NCBI GenBank assembly: GCA_001602455.1
Contig: CP012157.1
Span: forward strand, 1,669,733 to 1,733,732
DNA from: Betaproteobacteria bacterium UKL13-2
Lineage (GTDB): Bacteria; Pseudomonadota; Gammaproteobacteria; Burkholderiales; Usitatibacteraceae
DNA: 64,000 nt
Reading direction: 5' to 3'
Shown in pieces: positions 1-13,284 of the stretch (positions are counted from its first letter, which is position 1; every line of letters starts with the position of its first letter). The notes under the pieces are model-generated. The model was not told the DNA's origin and made no database searches. It worked only from the letters and a program-made list of their open reading frames with translations. The translations under genes and the position numbers were made by a program.

Positions 1-375
1 TTCATCGCGAGCCATAAATGACATCAGTTGTTTGATGTCTGGATTGTCAACTTGCTTTCTTATTTCGTTGTATAGGATTTGCCCAGAAAATTCAGACGTC
101 AGTGACGAGACAAGAAAATCCAAGAATTCTTGCTTCAGCGCGGGGTCCATGTCGTGTATTTCGGATGCAAACTCGGGCGGTCGCTGAAAGTGATCATGAT
201 TGTTATCCCCTTCGTACTCGCTCATCATTTGGTCCCATTCCTTGCGCACGGAGCTGACGTCGATCCGGTTCATTGCAGCAAAGTCGGTGGTGTAGAACCG
301 TGGGCTAATCAGGGTGCTGGTGTGAGCCAAGCGATTAGCATCTTCTGCAGAGTCAACAACGATTTGGGGTGACAT
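1..375 (-). CDS. acsF: Aerobic Mg-protoporphyrin IX monomethyl ester oxidative cyclase AcsF (N-terminal part)
   Basis: This gene runs off the left edge, so only the first 125 residues are visible. AcsF is the oxygen-dependent di-iron cyclase that forms ring E of bacteriochlorophyll. The visible protein contains [47 protein letters not shown] and ends in MARDE, the expected N-terminal AcsF sequence, including the first di-iron glutamate region (SEFSG) and the start of the next (ARDE-x-x-H). Two in-frame ATGs lie at 381 and 375; the second is preferred because AAGGA sits 5 nt before it. It follows puhC by about 20 bp and is the last visible gene of the operon. Its presence indicates aerobic pigment synthesis. 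Confidence 0.9.
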   Translation of the reverse strand, partial: MSPQIVVDSAEDANRLAHTSTLISPRFYTTDFAAMNRIDVSSVRKEWDQMMSEYEGDNNHDHFQRPPEFASEIHDMDPALKQEFLDFLVSSLTSEFSGQILYNEIRKQVDNPDIKQLMSFMARDE

Positions 376-394
376 GGCCATCCTTAAGATCGAT

Positions 395-907
395 TTAGTG
401 GGATTGGTGCGTCATGCCGACTGGCATGCTCGCGTTATAGTTCGCTGACACGGCGCGACCAGGCAACATTTTTTCGAACACGGCCGCATTGGTAGTGCCG
501 AATGACTTGATGTCGATTTGTCGGTTGGTTGTTGGATCATCTAGGGTGAGACGGCCATCGGCGCGCGCCGCCAGCAGGAACGGTACCTCTGGACCAATTT
601 CATTGCGTTTGCGTTCACGCACCAGACCGCGAAGGGCGCCACGAACGAAGCCGTTTGTTCCGGGCGCAAGCATTTCCACCACGCTCCCGTTTGATGCATC
701 CAGCACCGCGAGTGCGCCATTGGTCTGGTCTTCGAAGCGTAGCTCTCGCTCTACGAGCGGTGGCGCGACAGACGTATAGGTTGTACCAACATCACTAAGA
801 CGGATCACCGCGACGAGCGCCAACATCAAGCCGAGCCCCGCGCCAATCGTGTACAGGGGAAACTTGGGAAAGCTTGTATACGCGGATGTGTCTTCAGTCG
901 AGCTCAT
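395..907 (-). CDS. puhC: Photosynthetic complex assembly protein PuhC
   Basis: PuhC is a membrane-anchored protein needed for efficient assembly of the reaction centre-LH1 core complex. The 170-residue product has a short cytoplasmic N-terminus, one transmembrane helix near residues 20-38 ([17 protein letters not shown]) and a periplasmic domain with the family signature [20 protein letters not shown]. The start at 907 is chosen because its ATG overlaps the puhB stop as ATGA, which suggests translational coupling; an upstream ATG at 922 would add five residues inside puhB. The puhA-puhB-puhC order is the conserved purple bacterial arrangement. Confidence 0.9.
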   Translation of the reverse strand: MSSTEDTSAYTSFPKFPLYTIGAGLGLMLALVAVIRLSDVGTTYTSVAPPLVERELRFEDQTNGALAVLDASNGSVVEMLAPGTNGFVRGALRGLVRERKRNEIGPEVPFLLAARADGRLTLDDPTTNRQIDIKSFGTTNAAVFEKMLPGRAVSANYNASMPVGMTHQSH

Positions 908-1590
908 ACCGCGCTTGCCCATGCTTGGTTTGATTGCAATGGGGTAAGTTGTTCAATGCCGGTTGTATTCCCAACGGTCACTGCGCTGCCGCCACTGGCT
1001 TCGATAATGGCGGTGGTCAGGATATTTGCGACTGTTGCAACTTCTGGTATTGATCTGAGCATCGGCTCGGGCTTCTTGAAGCGCCATGGGCGTGCATGAG
1101 GCCATAGGTGCAGATAGGCAATCCGGTCTTTGGTACCGATGGTGAGTGGAAGATCACCTGCCCCGTTGGAGAATTGACGGAACCGTACGCCGTCGAGCGC
1201 CTTGAATGGAAGATTGAACGTCACCGATAGAACGATGCCAATACGCATCACGATGCGTTGATTGGTGATGGTGTACATCGTTGTACGCGCCGTCAGCCAT
1301 GCCATCCATGCCATCAGACTCACCGAGATCAGCGCCAATGGCGCGAGCATTACGATGGAAAGTAGTGTTTCACCAAAGGCGCGCCCGTCGGCGACCGAAA
1401 ACACACCCCTCAGCGAGAGAATGATGGCAAAGTAGATGATAAGTTTGCGAACGTGGAAGGCTTCATTGGCAAGCGTCTTCCAGTCTGGACTGCCCTGCCA
1501 AAGAATTTTTTCGCCTGCGGGGAGTTTTTCTGGCAACCCGTGTACAGGCTCGAACTCATGCTCCGGCACGATGAAGAGCTGTTTACTCAT
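904..1590 (-). CDS. puhB: Photosynthetic complex assembly protein PuhB
   Basis: PuhB is a membrane protein that assists reaction-centre assembly. The 228-residue protein starts with a soluble segment containing LPAGEKILWQGSPDW, typical of bacterial PH-like domains, then shows two hydrophobic segments around residues 50-68 and 78-98, and then a PH-like region (TMYTITNQRIVMR...LPFKALDGVRF). It overlaps puhA upstream by 4 bp (ATGA) and puhC downstream by 4 bp, so all three are probably translated in coupled fashion. Family assignment rests on this domain layout plus the gene order. Confidence 0.9.
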   Translation of the reverse strand: MSKQLFIVPEHEFEPVHGLPEKLPAGEKILWQGSPDWKTLANEAFHVRKLIIYFAIILSLRGVFSVADGRAFGETLLSIVMLAPLALISVSLMAWMAWLTARTTMYTITNQRIVMRIGIVLSVTFNLPFKALDGVRFRQFSNGAGDLPLTIGTKDRIAYLHLWPHARPWRFKKPEPMLRSIPEVATVANILTTAIIEASGGSAVTVGNTTGIEQLTPLQSNQAWASAV

Positions 1591-2351
1591 AGCAGCGGCT
1601 CCGTACGCTCTGGCGAGGCATACAGCGTGCCCGCACCGTAGTAGGCCATGATTCGCTCTTCTTCCATTAGTGTGACTGACTCTGGATTTTTTGTGCCGGG
1701 GACATCCGCGAAGTGCTCGGCAAAGATCGATTTGACCTTTACCCCCTTCGACGTGATGCGGGCAAAGTTATGCGGGATCAGTACGGTTCTTCCGTTACTC
1801 GCCACCTTGACTTCAAGGTATCGAATGAGAATCTCTGCGCGATCCACCCACACATCCGTGATCTGACCTGCCACATTGCCGTCGCCAGCGGTGACGTTCA
1901 TGCCGATCGGATTCGGGTCTGAACTTTCGAGATGGAAGTTAGTGGCAACACGCAATGGCACAATTTTTGGCTGCTGGTCTACTGTCATGTCGGGCACATC
2001 TGGCCGGATCGCATAAGCGCCTGGCCCCACGCCGTCGAGCATGGGATTGCCGGTGGGGGTGATTGGTGCGCCGGGGTACCCACCATAGGATGTCGCCTTA
2101 AGGTCCGGTACCTCGCCAGTATTGCCGTTGGGCACGGTGCGCGTCGAACCATCACGCAGCAGGAAAGTTTTCGGCGACGGAATTGCGGGAAAACCCTGCA
2201 CATCGAGATTCGGGTTCCCGTCGTAATGGAGAGGATAGCCCTCGCGCTTACCCTCTTGATGGAGGTAGTAGATCAACCCTGCGAAGAACGCCCAAAATAC
2301 GTATAGAACGATTTGCGCGACATCGATGTACTGTGTAATTGCACCAATCAT
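1587..2351 (-). CDS. puhA: Photosynthetic reaction centre subunit H
   Basis: The H subunit caps the cytoplasmic side of the type II reaction centre and shapes proton delivery to quinone QB. The 254-residue product has one N-terminal transmembrane helix (about residues 10-29, VLYVFWAFFAGLIYYLHQEG) followed by REGYPLHYD and a cytoplasmic beta-rich domain with PKTFLLRDGS, ATNFHLESSDPNPIGM and VLIPHNFARI, all conserved in PuhA. Length is normal for the family. It lies 48 bp after lhaA and starts the puhABC trio. The L and M subunit genes (pufLM) are not in this window. Confidence 0.96.
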   Translation of the reverse strand: MIGAITQYIDVAQIVLYVFWAFFAGLIYYLHQEGKREGYPLHYDGNPNLDVQGFPAIPSPKTFLLRDGSTRTVPNGNTGEVPDLKATSYGGYPGAPITPTGNPMLDGVGPGAYAIRPDVPDMTVDQQPKIVPLRVATNFHLESSDPNPIGMNVTAGDGNVAGQITDVWVDRAEILIRYLEVKVASNGRTVLIPHNFARITSKGVKVKSIFAEHFADVPGTKNPESVTLMEEERIMAYYGAGTLYASPERTEPLL

Positions 2352-2399
2352 GATTTGTACCCCTTCAAAAAATTGCTTACCCTTAACAACGACTCACCG

Positions 2400-3875
2400 C
2401 TAACTTGGAAACTCTGCAAGGCCAAATTTCTTTGAACCGACTCTGTCTGAAAGCAGGGCGGGTTTGGCGTGTCTGATTCGAACGAGAGGGCCGATTGCCA
2501 CCAATGTGGCGAATAAGAAAAATATTTCGAGGTGATAGACCACGCTGTAGCCTATCGCCGGGTCTTGAAGTGTCTCGCCTAGATAGCCGTGTATGGCCAG
2601 ATGCGATATGAGATCTCTCAGCGCACCGCCGACCGCGATGGCAATACCACCGGCGGTGGCCTGTACCGCGCCCCACGCGCCGAGTGCTAGCCCGGTAAAG
2701 CCACGCGTCTCCAGATTCATAGCGGCTGTCAACGTCGCGACCGAAAAAAGCCCACCACCAAAACCGATCAGCGTGACGCCTGCACGAAACAAGTTTGGTG
2801 AATCCATTGGTGCCGCAAAAACCACCATAGAGAATGCGCAGATACCGATCAGCACCCCGATAGCGGCTAGGCGGCAAGGGTCATGTTGGCGCACCAACAA
2901 GTGTGCCGCTAAACCAAATGCCAGCAGCGCACCAGCGGCCATCAACGCGGTTAGCATTGATGTGGCCGAGACCGAAAGGCGTAGCACTTCGCCGCCATAC
3001 GGCTCCAAAACGATGTCCTGCATATTGAATCCGGCAGTGCCAAGTCCGACGGCGGCGAGTAAACGAATCGCGCCTGGCTCTTGTTGAAATGTTTGCCATG
3101 CTGCTTTGAAGCCCGGGCTCGCCGCATCGGTAGGCCCCGAGTGCGGCCGACGAGGCTCTTGCTTCCATAGCGCGATGACATTGAGAACCATCGTGAGCAT
3201 GGCCGCGCCTTGAATCACTTGAATCAGTCTGATTTGGGTGAAGGTAGCCAGCGCAAAGCTGAACACAAATGAACTAACGACCATGCCAGCCAGCAACATG
3301 ACGTACATCAGTGCGACGACGCGTGGCCGAGATTTTTCGCTGGCAAGATCAGTCGCTAGGGCCAGTCCAGCGGTTTGGGTGGTGTGAAGCCCGGCGCCTA
3401 CCATCAGAAAAGCCAGTGCAGCACCGACTTGTCCGACAATGATTGGACCATGCGAGTCACCTGACAGTATGAGGAGCGAAAACGGCATGATGGCAAGACC
3501 ACCGAACTGCAACATTGAGCCGAACCAGATGAATGGCACCCGCTTCCAGCCAAGCACGGAGCGGTGGGTGTCGGACTTAAAGCCAACAAGCGCACGGAAC
3601 GGTGCGAACACAAGCGGTAGCGCCACCATCAGAGACACCAGCCAAGCGGCCACGCCGAGTTCGACGATCATGACACGGTTCAGTGTGCCAACGAGTAGCG
3701 CCATCGCCATTCCCACCGTGACCTGAAAGAGCGATAACCGGAGCAGCCGCGCTAATGGCAAGTCAGCGCTTGCGGCATCGGCGAAAGGTAAAAAGCGCAC
3801 GCCGACATGCCGCCAGCCTCGACTGACAAAGGCGTTTACAGACACGATGGACACGTTAGGTCTGCGCGTACTCAT
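2400..3875 (-). CDS. lhaA: LhaA, PucC-family light-harvesting 1 assembly protein
   Basis: LhaA belongs to the PucC/BCH2 branch of the major facilitator superfamily and helps assemble LH1, probably by delivering bacteriochlorophyll. The 491-residue protein shows about twelve hydrophobic segments and family motifs such as GTLNRVMIVELGV, PFRALVGFKSDTHRSVLGWKRVPF and QDIVLEPYGGEVLRLSV. The position between bchM and puhA is the conserved place for lhaA and separates it from the second PucC-family gene at 16881. Its ATG overlaps the bchM stop (ATGA). Confidence 0.92.
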   Translation of the reverse strand: MSTRRPNVSIVSVNAFVSRGWRHVGVRFLPFADAASADLPLARLLRLSLFQVTVGMAMALLVGTLNRVMIVELGVAAWLVSLMVALPLVFAPFRALVGFKSDTHRSVLGWKRVPFIWFGSMLQFGGLAIMPFSLLILSGDSHGPIIVGQVGAALAFLMVGAGLHTTQTAGLALATDLASEKSRPRVVALMYVMLLAGMVVSSFVFSFALATFTQIRLIQVIQGAAMLTMVLNVIALWKQEPRRPHSGPTDAASPGFKAAWQTFQQEPGAIRLLAAVGLGTAGFNMQDIVLEPYGGEVLRLSVSATSMLTALMAAGALLAFGLAAHLLVRQHDPCRLAAIGVLIGICAFSMVVFAAPMDSPNLFRAGVTLIGFGGGLFSVATLTAAMNLETRGFTGLALGAWGAVQATAGGIAIAVGGALRDLISHLAIHGYLGETLQDPAIGYSVVYHLEIFFLFATLVAIGPLVRIRHAKPALLSDRVGSKKFGLAEFPS

Positions 3876-4581
3876 GGGTTGCGAACGAGCTCCAATGCTT
3901 GAGAGGTGTAGAACCCGCGTGAGATACGGACAGTCCGCCCACTTTGCCAGCCACCCAGCCCATCGCTACGCGCAATTAGGTGATGGAGGCGCTTGGTCGT
4001 GATGGGTGAAATCCAAGGGGCGCGATCTTTTCGTGGCAGCAGACGACCGACACTAATCATGACCTGCAGAAAAGGGTTGCTTGGCGCATAAGTAAAAAGT
4101 ACACGATGGGTGGTACGCGCTGCGATTCCCTCAAGCACTCGCACCACGTCGTTCGTATCGTAGTGAATCAGCGAGTCCATGCCGACAACGTAATTGAATT
4201 TGCCAAGACTCGGGTCGAGCATGTCGCCGGCGCGGAAATCGATGGCCCCATGCGGGTTTGAAAATTGTTTCGGTGCCCGCTCCCGAGCGAGGTCTACCAA
4301 GGTCGGGGATAGGTCAACGGCAACGACCCGAGCACCACGCTGTGCGGCTTCCACCGCGAATGCGCCGGTACCGCAACCCGCGTCGAGGATGCGCGCACCC
4401 GTGAGGTCGGTTGGCAACCAATTCAGAAGCGTATGTCGCATCTCATCACGGCCTGCACGTACCGTCGCCCGAATGCGACCGACAGGCGCATCGGATGTCA
4501 ATTTTTTCCAAGCGTCGACGGCAGTTCTATCGAAGTAGTGTTCGATTTCGCCGCGGCGCTGCTGGTAGGAGATATCTGACA

Positions 4582-4582
<1 letters not shown>
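3872..4582 (-). CDS. bchM: Magnesium-protoporphyrin O-methyltransferase BchM
   Basis: BchM methylates the ring C propionate of Mg-protoporphyrin IX using S-adenosylmethionine, giving the substrate for AcsF. The 236-residue protein has the class I methyltransferase motif ILDAGCGTGAFAVEAA at residues 65-80, an acidic motif VVAVDLS, and the BchM-like segments RRGEIEHYFDRTAVDAWKKL and RISRGFYTSQALELV. Its start shares one base with the bchL stop (TAATG) and its end overlaps lhaA by 4 bp, so it is embedded in the operon. Confidence 0.93.
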
Positions 4583-5517
<935 letters not shown>

Positions 5518-5529
5518 TTAGTAGGTGAT

Positions 5530-8500
5530 TCAGGCGACGGCGCGTTGTAGTTGTGGTTGTAGATGTGGTTGTGGTGCATTTTCATTTTGGGATTCAAAAA
5601 CTCCCTCGAGACGATCCTCTAATTCTTCCCCCGCCCGTTGAAGCGCTTCGAGCATGGCCGCATCGGGCTTCCAGTATTGGCGTTGAGATGCTTCGAGCAA
5701 TCGGTTTGCAACCCGTGCCGACGCGGTGGGGTTTAGCTTTGCAAGGCGGTCGCGCATCTCGGGGTCAAGCATGAACGTCTCGCTCAACTGCTGATACACC
5801 CAAGGCTGTACCTGCCCTGTCGTGGCTGACCAACCCATCGTATTGGTGATGTGGACTTCGATCTGGCGCACTCCCTCGTAGCCATGTTTCAGCATGCCCT
5901 CGTACCACTTGGGATTGAGCATCCGCGTGCGCGTTTCCAAGGCAACTTGCTCGGTTAGCGTTCTGACAGTGCCGCCGCCGAAGCTGTCCCGCGTTTGGTC
6001 GCCGATGTAGACCGGCGCAACTTCTGCGTCCGGTCCTTTGGCGCGTTTGATGGCGCGGCTGATGCCACCCAAGGTATCGAAGTAGGTGTCGATTGTGGTC
6101 ACACCAAGTTCGACCGAATCAAGGTTCTGGTAAGCCAGGTCCACGTTGGACAAAATACTTTGCAGCAATTCGCCTTGCTGCACCGGCTTACCGGCGCGGC
6201 CATAAGCGAAACCTTTGCGACGACTGAATGTTTCAGCGAGTTCATCACCATCTTCCCAGCGGCTGTTGTCAATCAAGTTGCCAACGTTGGAGCCGTACGC
6301 GCCTTCGGCATTGCCGAACACTCGTAGTGACGCGGTCTCTAGGTCTCCGCCATGTTCGGCCATGAAAGCGAGCGAATGTTTGCGGATGAAATTTTGTTCA
6401 GAGGGCTCATCGGCAGCAGCGGCTAAGAACGATGCCTCTGCCAACAGCTTGATTTGGAGCGGTAACAAATCGCGGAAGATGCCCGATAGGGTAATGACTA
6501 CATCGATCCGCGGGCGTCCCAATTCATCGAGCGGCGTCAGCACCGCACCGGCCAAGCGACCATAACTGTCAAAGCGCGGTTTGGCCCCCATGAGTGCCAA
6601 TGCTTGGGCGATCGGACCGCCTTCGCTTTTTAGATTGTCCGTACCCCACAAAACCAGTGCGATTGATTCAGGAAACTTGTTGCCATCAGCAAGGTGCTTC
6701 TGCAAAAGCCGTTCCGCTTGGCGCGCACCATCTTGAACGGCGTAGGCGCTTGGAATACGGAACGGATCGAAGCCATGTAGGTTACGACCCGTCGGCAAGA
6801 TCGCGGGTGTCCGCAGCAAGTCCCCACCGGGTGCTGGACGTAAATACTTCCCATCGAGGGCACGCAAAATGCCGTCAATTTCATGATCCTCGGCGATCAG
6901 CGCATCGGTCTTGGCGAGATCTTCGACCAGTGCGAGCGAGTGCTGCTCGGTATCGCCAGCGGCAAGTGTGAGTGCGTCTGCGGCATTGCGACCGGCTACG
7001 ATTGCCTCGACGACAACCCGCGCAGGACGCTTGGCGTGTGATGCTTCGGCGTAGGACAGCAGCAAGTCAACCCGCTCTGCGGCACTGGGCGCTTTCCCGA
7101 CAATATGCAAGCCATAAGGAATTAATGTGTATTCCATTTCCAAAACGTCTGCGCCGAGTTTGGTGATCTTGGCGTCGGAGGCATCCCCCCAAGCCGCCTC
7201 ATCAACTTCAATAAACTGTAGTTCAGTCGCCTGCGCTTGAATCATGACGGCGAGGTCTTGGCGCTCCGCAGCCGCCTCTGGCTCCAAGCTGCGATAACGC
7301 TCGATTGTGTCCTTGAGGTCAACGAGGCCCTTGTACAATCCCGCTTGGGCGACCGGCGGGGTCAGGTAGCTGATGAGCGTCGCGGCGGCGCGGCGCTTGG
7401 CAACTGTACCTTCTGATGGATTGTTTGAGGCGTACAAATACATATTCGGCAGGTCGCCAATGAGGCGGTCCGGCCAGCATGTGGCTGACATACCGCTCTG
7501 CTTGCCAGGCATGAATTCAAGTGCACCATGGGTGCCAAAGTGCAGCACCGCATTTGCGCCGAAATCTTCGTTGAGCCAACGATAAAACGCAGAGAACGCA
7601 TGGGTCGGCGCGAAGCCGCGTTCAAACAATAAACGCATCGGGTCGCCTTCGTAGCCCATCCCTGGCTGAATGCCGACAAACACGTTGCCGAACATTTTTC
7701 CGAGTACGAAGATTGAACCGCCATCACTTTGCTGTTTGCCCGGCGCAGGTCCCCATTGCGCTTCGATCTCTTTCAGATGCTTTTCGCGGCGGACGTGATC
7801 ATCCGCTGAGATGCGCGTGTGGACGTTTGCCATCGCCCCATATTGGGCGGCGTTGCCATGAATGACTCCCTCGCGAAGCTCATCAACCGACGCGGGCATG
7901 TCAACGACATACCCTTCACGCTTCATTGCGGCCAGCGTATTAAACAACGACTCAAAAACAGACAGGAATGCGGCAGTTCCAGTCGCGCCAGCGTTTGGCG
8001 GGAAGTTGAACACGACGGCAGCGACTTTGCGATTGGCACGTTCAGATCGACGGAGATCCACCAGCTTGCCGACGCGAGCAGCGAGAGTGTCTGCGCGCTC
8101 GATGCAGGTGTGCATGTCATGGGTTTCGGCCACATTGGTGAACTTGCAGCCGCGAGAGCAGCCGGTACAGGCAACTTGCGCAGCACTACCGCGACCGCCA
8201 AAAACCATGGAACCAATACCGCCGTCGAGCTCGGGAATTGCGACCATGATGGTCGATTCCACCGGAAGCAGGCCGCGCATGGAGCCGCCCCATTGATCAA
8301 GCGTCTGAAATTCAACCGGGTGCACGGCGAGGTACGGTACATCCACCGTCGCGAGAATTTCTTCGGCGGCTTTTGAGTCGTTGTAGGCGGGGCCGCCAAC
8401 CAGTGAAAAGCCAGTTAACGAAACCATCGCATCGATGGTCGGGCGTCCGTCACTGAGGAAAAAGGCGTCGATCGCCGGGCGACCGTCTAAGCCTGTGGCG

Positions 8501-9399
8501 AAGGCGGGAATGACGCGCAAACCACGGGCTTCCATTGCCGTGATGACGCCGTCATAGTGGTCAGTGTTTCCCGCAAGAATGTACGAACGCAATAACAACA
8601 GTCCGACGGTACCGCGTTTGCCCGCTGTCGCATACGAGGGCAGGGTAGCGACCGCAGCGGCCATGCGATTCACGGCATCTCGATGTGCCATCTTTGGGTG
8701 GTACACACCGACATTCGGATATTCAACTGCGTCAGCGACCTTCGCCAAGCCTTGCAGTGTTTTGCGCGCTCCCGACGCATATCGGTCAACGAGGAAATGC
8801 ACCATGTTTCCGACATTTTCTTCTGAGCCAGCAAGCCAATATTGCAACGTCAGAAAATAAGCGCGCACATCTTGTGCGGTGCCGGGGATAAATTTCAAAA
8901 TCTTCGGCAGGCGACGTAACATTTTCATTTGCCGCTCGCCAGCACCTGCTTTGCTGCCATCTTGTCCGGGAGGTTTGCCGCGTAATTTTTTCAAGAAGGA
9001 CATCGCCGCACCCGCTGGTGCGCTCATGTCAAATTTGCCCATCTTTGTCAGCTTACTGACTTCCGGTGCGGACAAGACGCACACTAGCGCGTCGCAGCGA
9101 TCGCGGCGGGCTTTTAGTGAGGGCAACACTGGCAGGAATTGATCTTCCAAGAACAACATCGCAGCAACGACGATATCGCCGGACATGATGTCGGCCTTGC
9201 ATTGTTCGATCGCTACGGCGTCATCCGCCCACTCGGCAGCCGCGTGCACGGTGATTTTTAGCCCAGGCATGATCTTCGACAGCTTTTGGTTGGCGCGCGC
9301 AGCCGCGCTCGCCAAATGGCTATCCATCGTGACGATCACGACGTGGATCGGTGTTGCCGTCGCTTTCGCGTCAGCGACCGAAGTGAGCTTTAGCATCAT
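5530..9399 (-). CDS. bchH: Magnesium chelatase subunit BchH
   Basis: BchH is the large porphyrin-binding subunit of Mg-chelatase, which commits protoporphyrin IX to bacteriochlorophyll. The open frame extends upstream to 9600, but that part lies inside bchB in another frame and reads as non-coding. The start is therefore placed at ATG 9399 or the adjacent ATG 9396 ([11 protein letters not shown]), overlapping the bchB end by about 28 bp and giving about 1289 residues. CobN/BchH family segments include [44 protein letters not shown] and [17 protein letters not shown] short Gln/His/Pro-rich C-terminal tail is coded by a near-repeat of TTGTGG-like triplets. The BchI and BchD partners are outside the window. 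Confidence 0.95.
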   Translation of the reverse strand: MMLKLTSVADAKATATPIHVVIVTMDSHLASAAARANQKLSKIMPGLKITVHAAAEWADDAVAIEQCKADIMSGDIVVAAMLFLEDQFLPVLPSLKARRDRCDALVCVLSAPEVSKLTKMGKFDMSAPAGAAMSFLKKLRGKPPGQDGSKAGAGERQMKMLRRLPKILKFIPGTAQDVRAYFLTLQYWLAGSEENVGNMVHFLVDRYASGARKTLQGLAKVADAVEYPNVGVYHPKMAHRDAVNRMAAAVATLPSYATAGKRGTVGLLLLRSYILAGNTDHYDGVITAMEARGLRVIPAFATGLDGRPAIDAFFLSDGRPTIDAMVSLTGFSLVGGPAYNDSKAAEEILATVDVPYLAVHPVEFQTLDQWGGSMRGLLPVESTIMVAIPELDGGIGSMVFGGRGSAAQVACTGCSRGCKFTNVAETHDMHTCIERADTLAARVGKLVDLRRSERANRKVAAVVFNFPPNAGATGTAAFLSVFESLFNTLAAMKREGYVVDMPASVDELREGVIHGNAAQYGAMANVHTRISADDHVRREKHLKEIEAQWGPAPGKQQSDGGSIFVLGKMFGNVFVGIQPGMGYEGDPMRLLFERGFAPTHAFSAFYRWLNEDFGANAVLHFGTHGALEFMPGKQSGMSATCWPDRLIGDLPNMYLYASNNPSEGTVAKRRAAATLISYLTPPVAQAGLYKGLVDLKDTIERYRSLEPEAAAERQDLAVMIQAQATELQFIEVDEAAWGDASDAKITKLGADVLEMEYTLIPYGLHIVGKAPSAAERVDLLLSYAEASHAKRPARVVVEAIVAGRNAADALTLAAGDTEQHSLALVEDLAKTDALIAEDHEIDGILRALDGKYLRPAPGGDLLRTPAILPTGRNLHGFDPFRIPSAYAVQDGARQAERLLQKHLADGNKFPESIALVLWGTDNLKSEGGPIAQALALMGAKPRFDSYGRLAGAVLTPLDELGRPRIDVVITLSGIFRDLLPLQIKLLAEASFLAAAADEPSEQNFIRKHSLAFMAEHGGDLETASLRVFGNAEGAYGSNVGNLIDNSRWEDGDELAETFSRRKGFAYGRAGKPVQQGELLQSILSNVDLAYQNLDSVELGVTTIDTYFDTLGGISRAIKRAKGPDAEVAPVYIGDQTRDSFGGGTVRTLTEQVALETRTRMLNPKWYEGMLKHGYEGVRQIEVHITNTMGWSATTGQVQPWVYQQLSETFMLDPEMRDRLAKLNPTASARVANRLLEASQRQYWKPDAAMLEALQRAGEELEDRLEGVFESQNENAPQPHLQPQLQRAVA

Positions 9400-11031
9400 A
9401 GAGAGTCTCGACGGTGATTGGTGCGAGGGAGCGCTCTTGCGCAAAACGTTCTGTGTTGCGGCGTGCCTTACCGCGGACAAAAAATGGAATCTTGCCGAGT
9501 TCTTTTTCCGCGTCTGTATCCCAGACGGCAACCCACGGGCCATTGGCAGCGGTCGGCGCGGCAGTAGCAGCAACGTCAGAAGTAACGGTATCTTGAGCAA
9601 CTGCGACTATTGGTGCGGTGTTTGGAGACATTTCGGCTGAAACTACCCGTCCTTGCTGGGGTTTTACGTTTGATTTAGCGGCACCAAGATGCGATAGGTG
9701 GGAAGACCCTGCGTCGTCATGGAACTCGAAGTCCTCGCGGAACATTCCCAACAGGTGCTCTTCAAGCCCCATCATCAGCGGGTGTACCCACGTATCAAAA
9801 ATGACGTTTGCGCCTTCAAACCCCATTTGAGGGGCATAACGTGCAGGAAAGTCCTGAACGTGAACCGGCGCAGAGATGACCGCACATGGCACACCTAGAC
9901 GTTTGGCAATATGCCGTTCCATCTGCGTACCAAGTACAAGCTCTGGTTGCAATTCGGCAATCCGCGCTTCGACATCAAGGTAGTCGTCGGTGATGAGTGG
10001 CTCAACGTCGTAGAGTTTCGCGGCTTCGCGAATCTCGCGGGCAAACTCCCGACTGTAGGTGCCGATACCGACCACTTTGAAGCCCATTTCTTTGGCGGCG
10101 ATGCGAGCGGCCGCCACCGCGTGTGTGGCGTCACCAAAAACAAATACGCGTTTACCCGTGAGGTAGGTTGAGTCCACCGATTTCGCATACCAGGTCGAGC
10201 GTGAACGTGGATCGTTGAGTACCGGTGCCGCATCCACGCCGGTAAGTGCGGCAACTTCAGCGACGAATTCGTGCGTGGCACCGACACCGAGCGGAATTAC
10301 TTTCGTATAAGGTTGACCGAATGTACGCTGTAGCCACGACGCGGCTTGTGATGCGGTTTCAGGATAGAGGACAACGTTGAAGTCCGCTTGGCCAAGGCGA
10401 CCAATGTCGGTCGGTGTGGCGCCGTAGGGTGCGACCACATTGATGTCGATACCCATCAATGTCAGCAAGTTTGAAATTTCTTTGATATCGTCGCGATGCC
10501 GGAATCCCAACGCCGTGGGGCCAAGCAAGTTGCAGGTGGGACGCACACCCGGCGCAGGTTGTTTTGGCGGCGCACCAGGCGCGGGCGCGTGCGGGGTACA
10601 AAGTGCGCGGACTAACTGGTAGAAGGTCTCGGAGGCTCCCCAATTTTCCTTACGCTGATAGGCGGGAAGTTCGAGCGGGATTACAGGGATCGGCAGGTTC
10701 AGCGCTTTTGCGAGGCCACCTGGGTCATCCTGGATCAGCTCGGCGGTACATGAGGCACCCACGAGCATGGCTTGCGGCTGGAACCGATCATATGCGTCTC
10801 GTGCAGCAGACTTGAATAGTTCAGCCGTGTCGCTTCCAAGGTCGCGTGCTTGGAAGGTTGTGTACGTCACCGGCGGCCGCTGGTCGCGGCGCTCGATCAT
10901 GGTGAACAGTAAGTCTGCGTAGGTGTCACCCTGCGGCGCGTGCAGCACGTAGTGGAGACCGCGCATCGCTGTCGCGATTCGCATCGCACCGATATGTGGG
11001 GGGCCTTCGTATGTCCAGAGTGTGAGCTGCA

Positions 11032-11032
<1 letters not shown>
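9371..11032 (-). CDS. bchB: Dark-operative protochlorophyllide reductase subunit BchB
   Basis: BchB forms the catalytic BchN-BchB heterotetramer that reduces ring D of protochlorophyllide. The 553-residue protein starts [20 protein letters not shown] and has the aspartate at residue 36 ([10 protein letters not shown]), which is the unusual oxygen ligand of the [4Fe-4S] cluster in characterised BchB proteins. Further family blocks are [18 protein letters not shown] and [20 protein letters not shown]. The C-terminal small domain ([19 protein letters not shown]) is preceded by an Ala/Thr-rich linker, making it slightly longer than usual. Its start shares one base with the bchN stop (TAATG). Confidence 0.96.
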
Positions 11033-12836
<1,804 letters not shown>

Positions 12837-12867
12837 CTTTGATGCCTCGGGTTGTCCTCGCTGACTC

Positions 12868-12896
12868 AATTTAGCCTTCCCTCAAAATAGTGTCAA
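12868..12896 (-). promoter_or_regulatory. Sigma70-type promoter of the bchF operon
   Basis: On the minus strand, TTGACA (12896-12891) is followed after 17 bp by TAAATT (12873-12868), a close match to a vegetative promoter. The expected transcription start near 12861 leaves a leader of about 25 nt containing GAGG before the bchF ATG at 12836. The -35 box lies inside the PpsR-type site at 12891-12908, so repressor binding would block RNA polymerase. Confidence 0.6.
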
Positions 12897-12908
12897 GAAA
12901 ATTAGACA
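12891..12908. promoter_or_regulatory. PpsR/CrtJ-type operator, TGT-N12-ACA (bchF side)
   Basis: TGT at 12891-12893 and ACA at 12906-12908 are separated by exactly 12 bp, the consensus for PpsR/CrtJ repressors of photosynthesis genes, and the spacer is AT-rich. The site overlaps the -35 box of the bchF promoter. A ppsR gene lies about 1.4 kb away. Confidence 0.65.
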
Positions 12909-13070
12909 TTTATTTCGAGCCTCCAATTGATCGCGTCAGAAATTACCCCTATTTATAGCGGCTAATAGCGGATTATGAGAATTTATTAGATATAAAAAAT
13001 CACATAATCACGGTGGCCAAATTTGGAAATTAGACACTTTTAGCACTTTAACGTCGTCGGCCCCCATTTT

Positions 13071-13088
13071 TGTCAACATCTATTGACA
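13071..13088. promoter_or_regulatory. PpsR/CrtJ-type operator, TGT-N12-ACA (aerR side)
   Basis: A second TGT-N12-ACA site with extended symmetry (TGTCAA at 13071-13076, TTGACA at 13083-13088) lies 163 bp from the first. TTGACA at 13083 could itself serve as a -35 box for plus-strand transcription toward aerR-ppsR, although the -10 match downstream is poor. Paired sites at this distance suit cooperative or looped PpsR binding. The rest of the 12837-13284 gap is AT-rich and holds no gene, but it contains an exact 15-bp tandem duplication at 13166-13195. Confidence 0.65.
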
Positions 13089-13284
13089 TTACCTGTTTAG
13101 AGGTGCCTACTGTACACAGGCGTCAATTTTTCGCCGCCGCTCATCGACATATACTTTTCACGGTTTGGGACGCAAGTGACTGGGACGCAAGTGACGCAAA
13201 CGGCGGTAGCGGTGGTTGCAGATAGTACGAAAGCACGAAAGCACGCGTAACGTGCGCTTTGGCGAATAGATGAGGGAGATGCAG

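Noticed and set aside
130-372. Plus-strand frame at the left edge
   Set aside because: The minus strand here encodes the AcsF N-terminus with conserved motifs, so the plus frame is a shadow.
9400-9600. Upstream extension of bchH
   Set aside because: It lies within bchB in another frame, is low in complexity, and does not match the BchH start; the overlapping ATG at 9399 fits the family.
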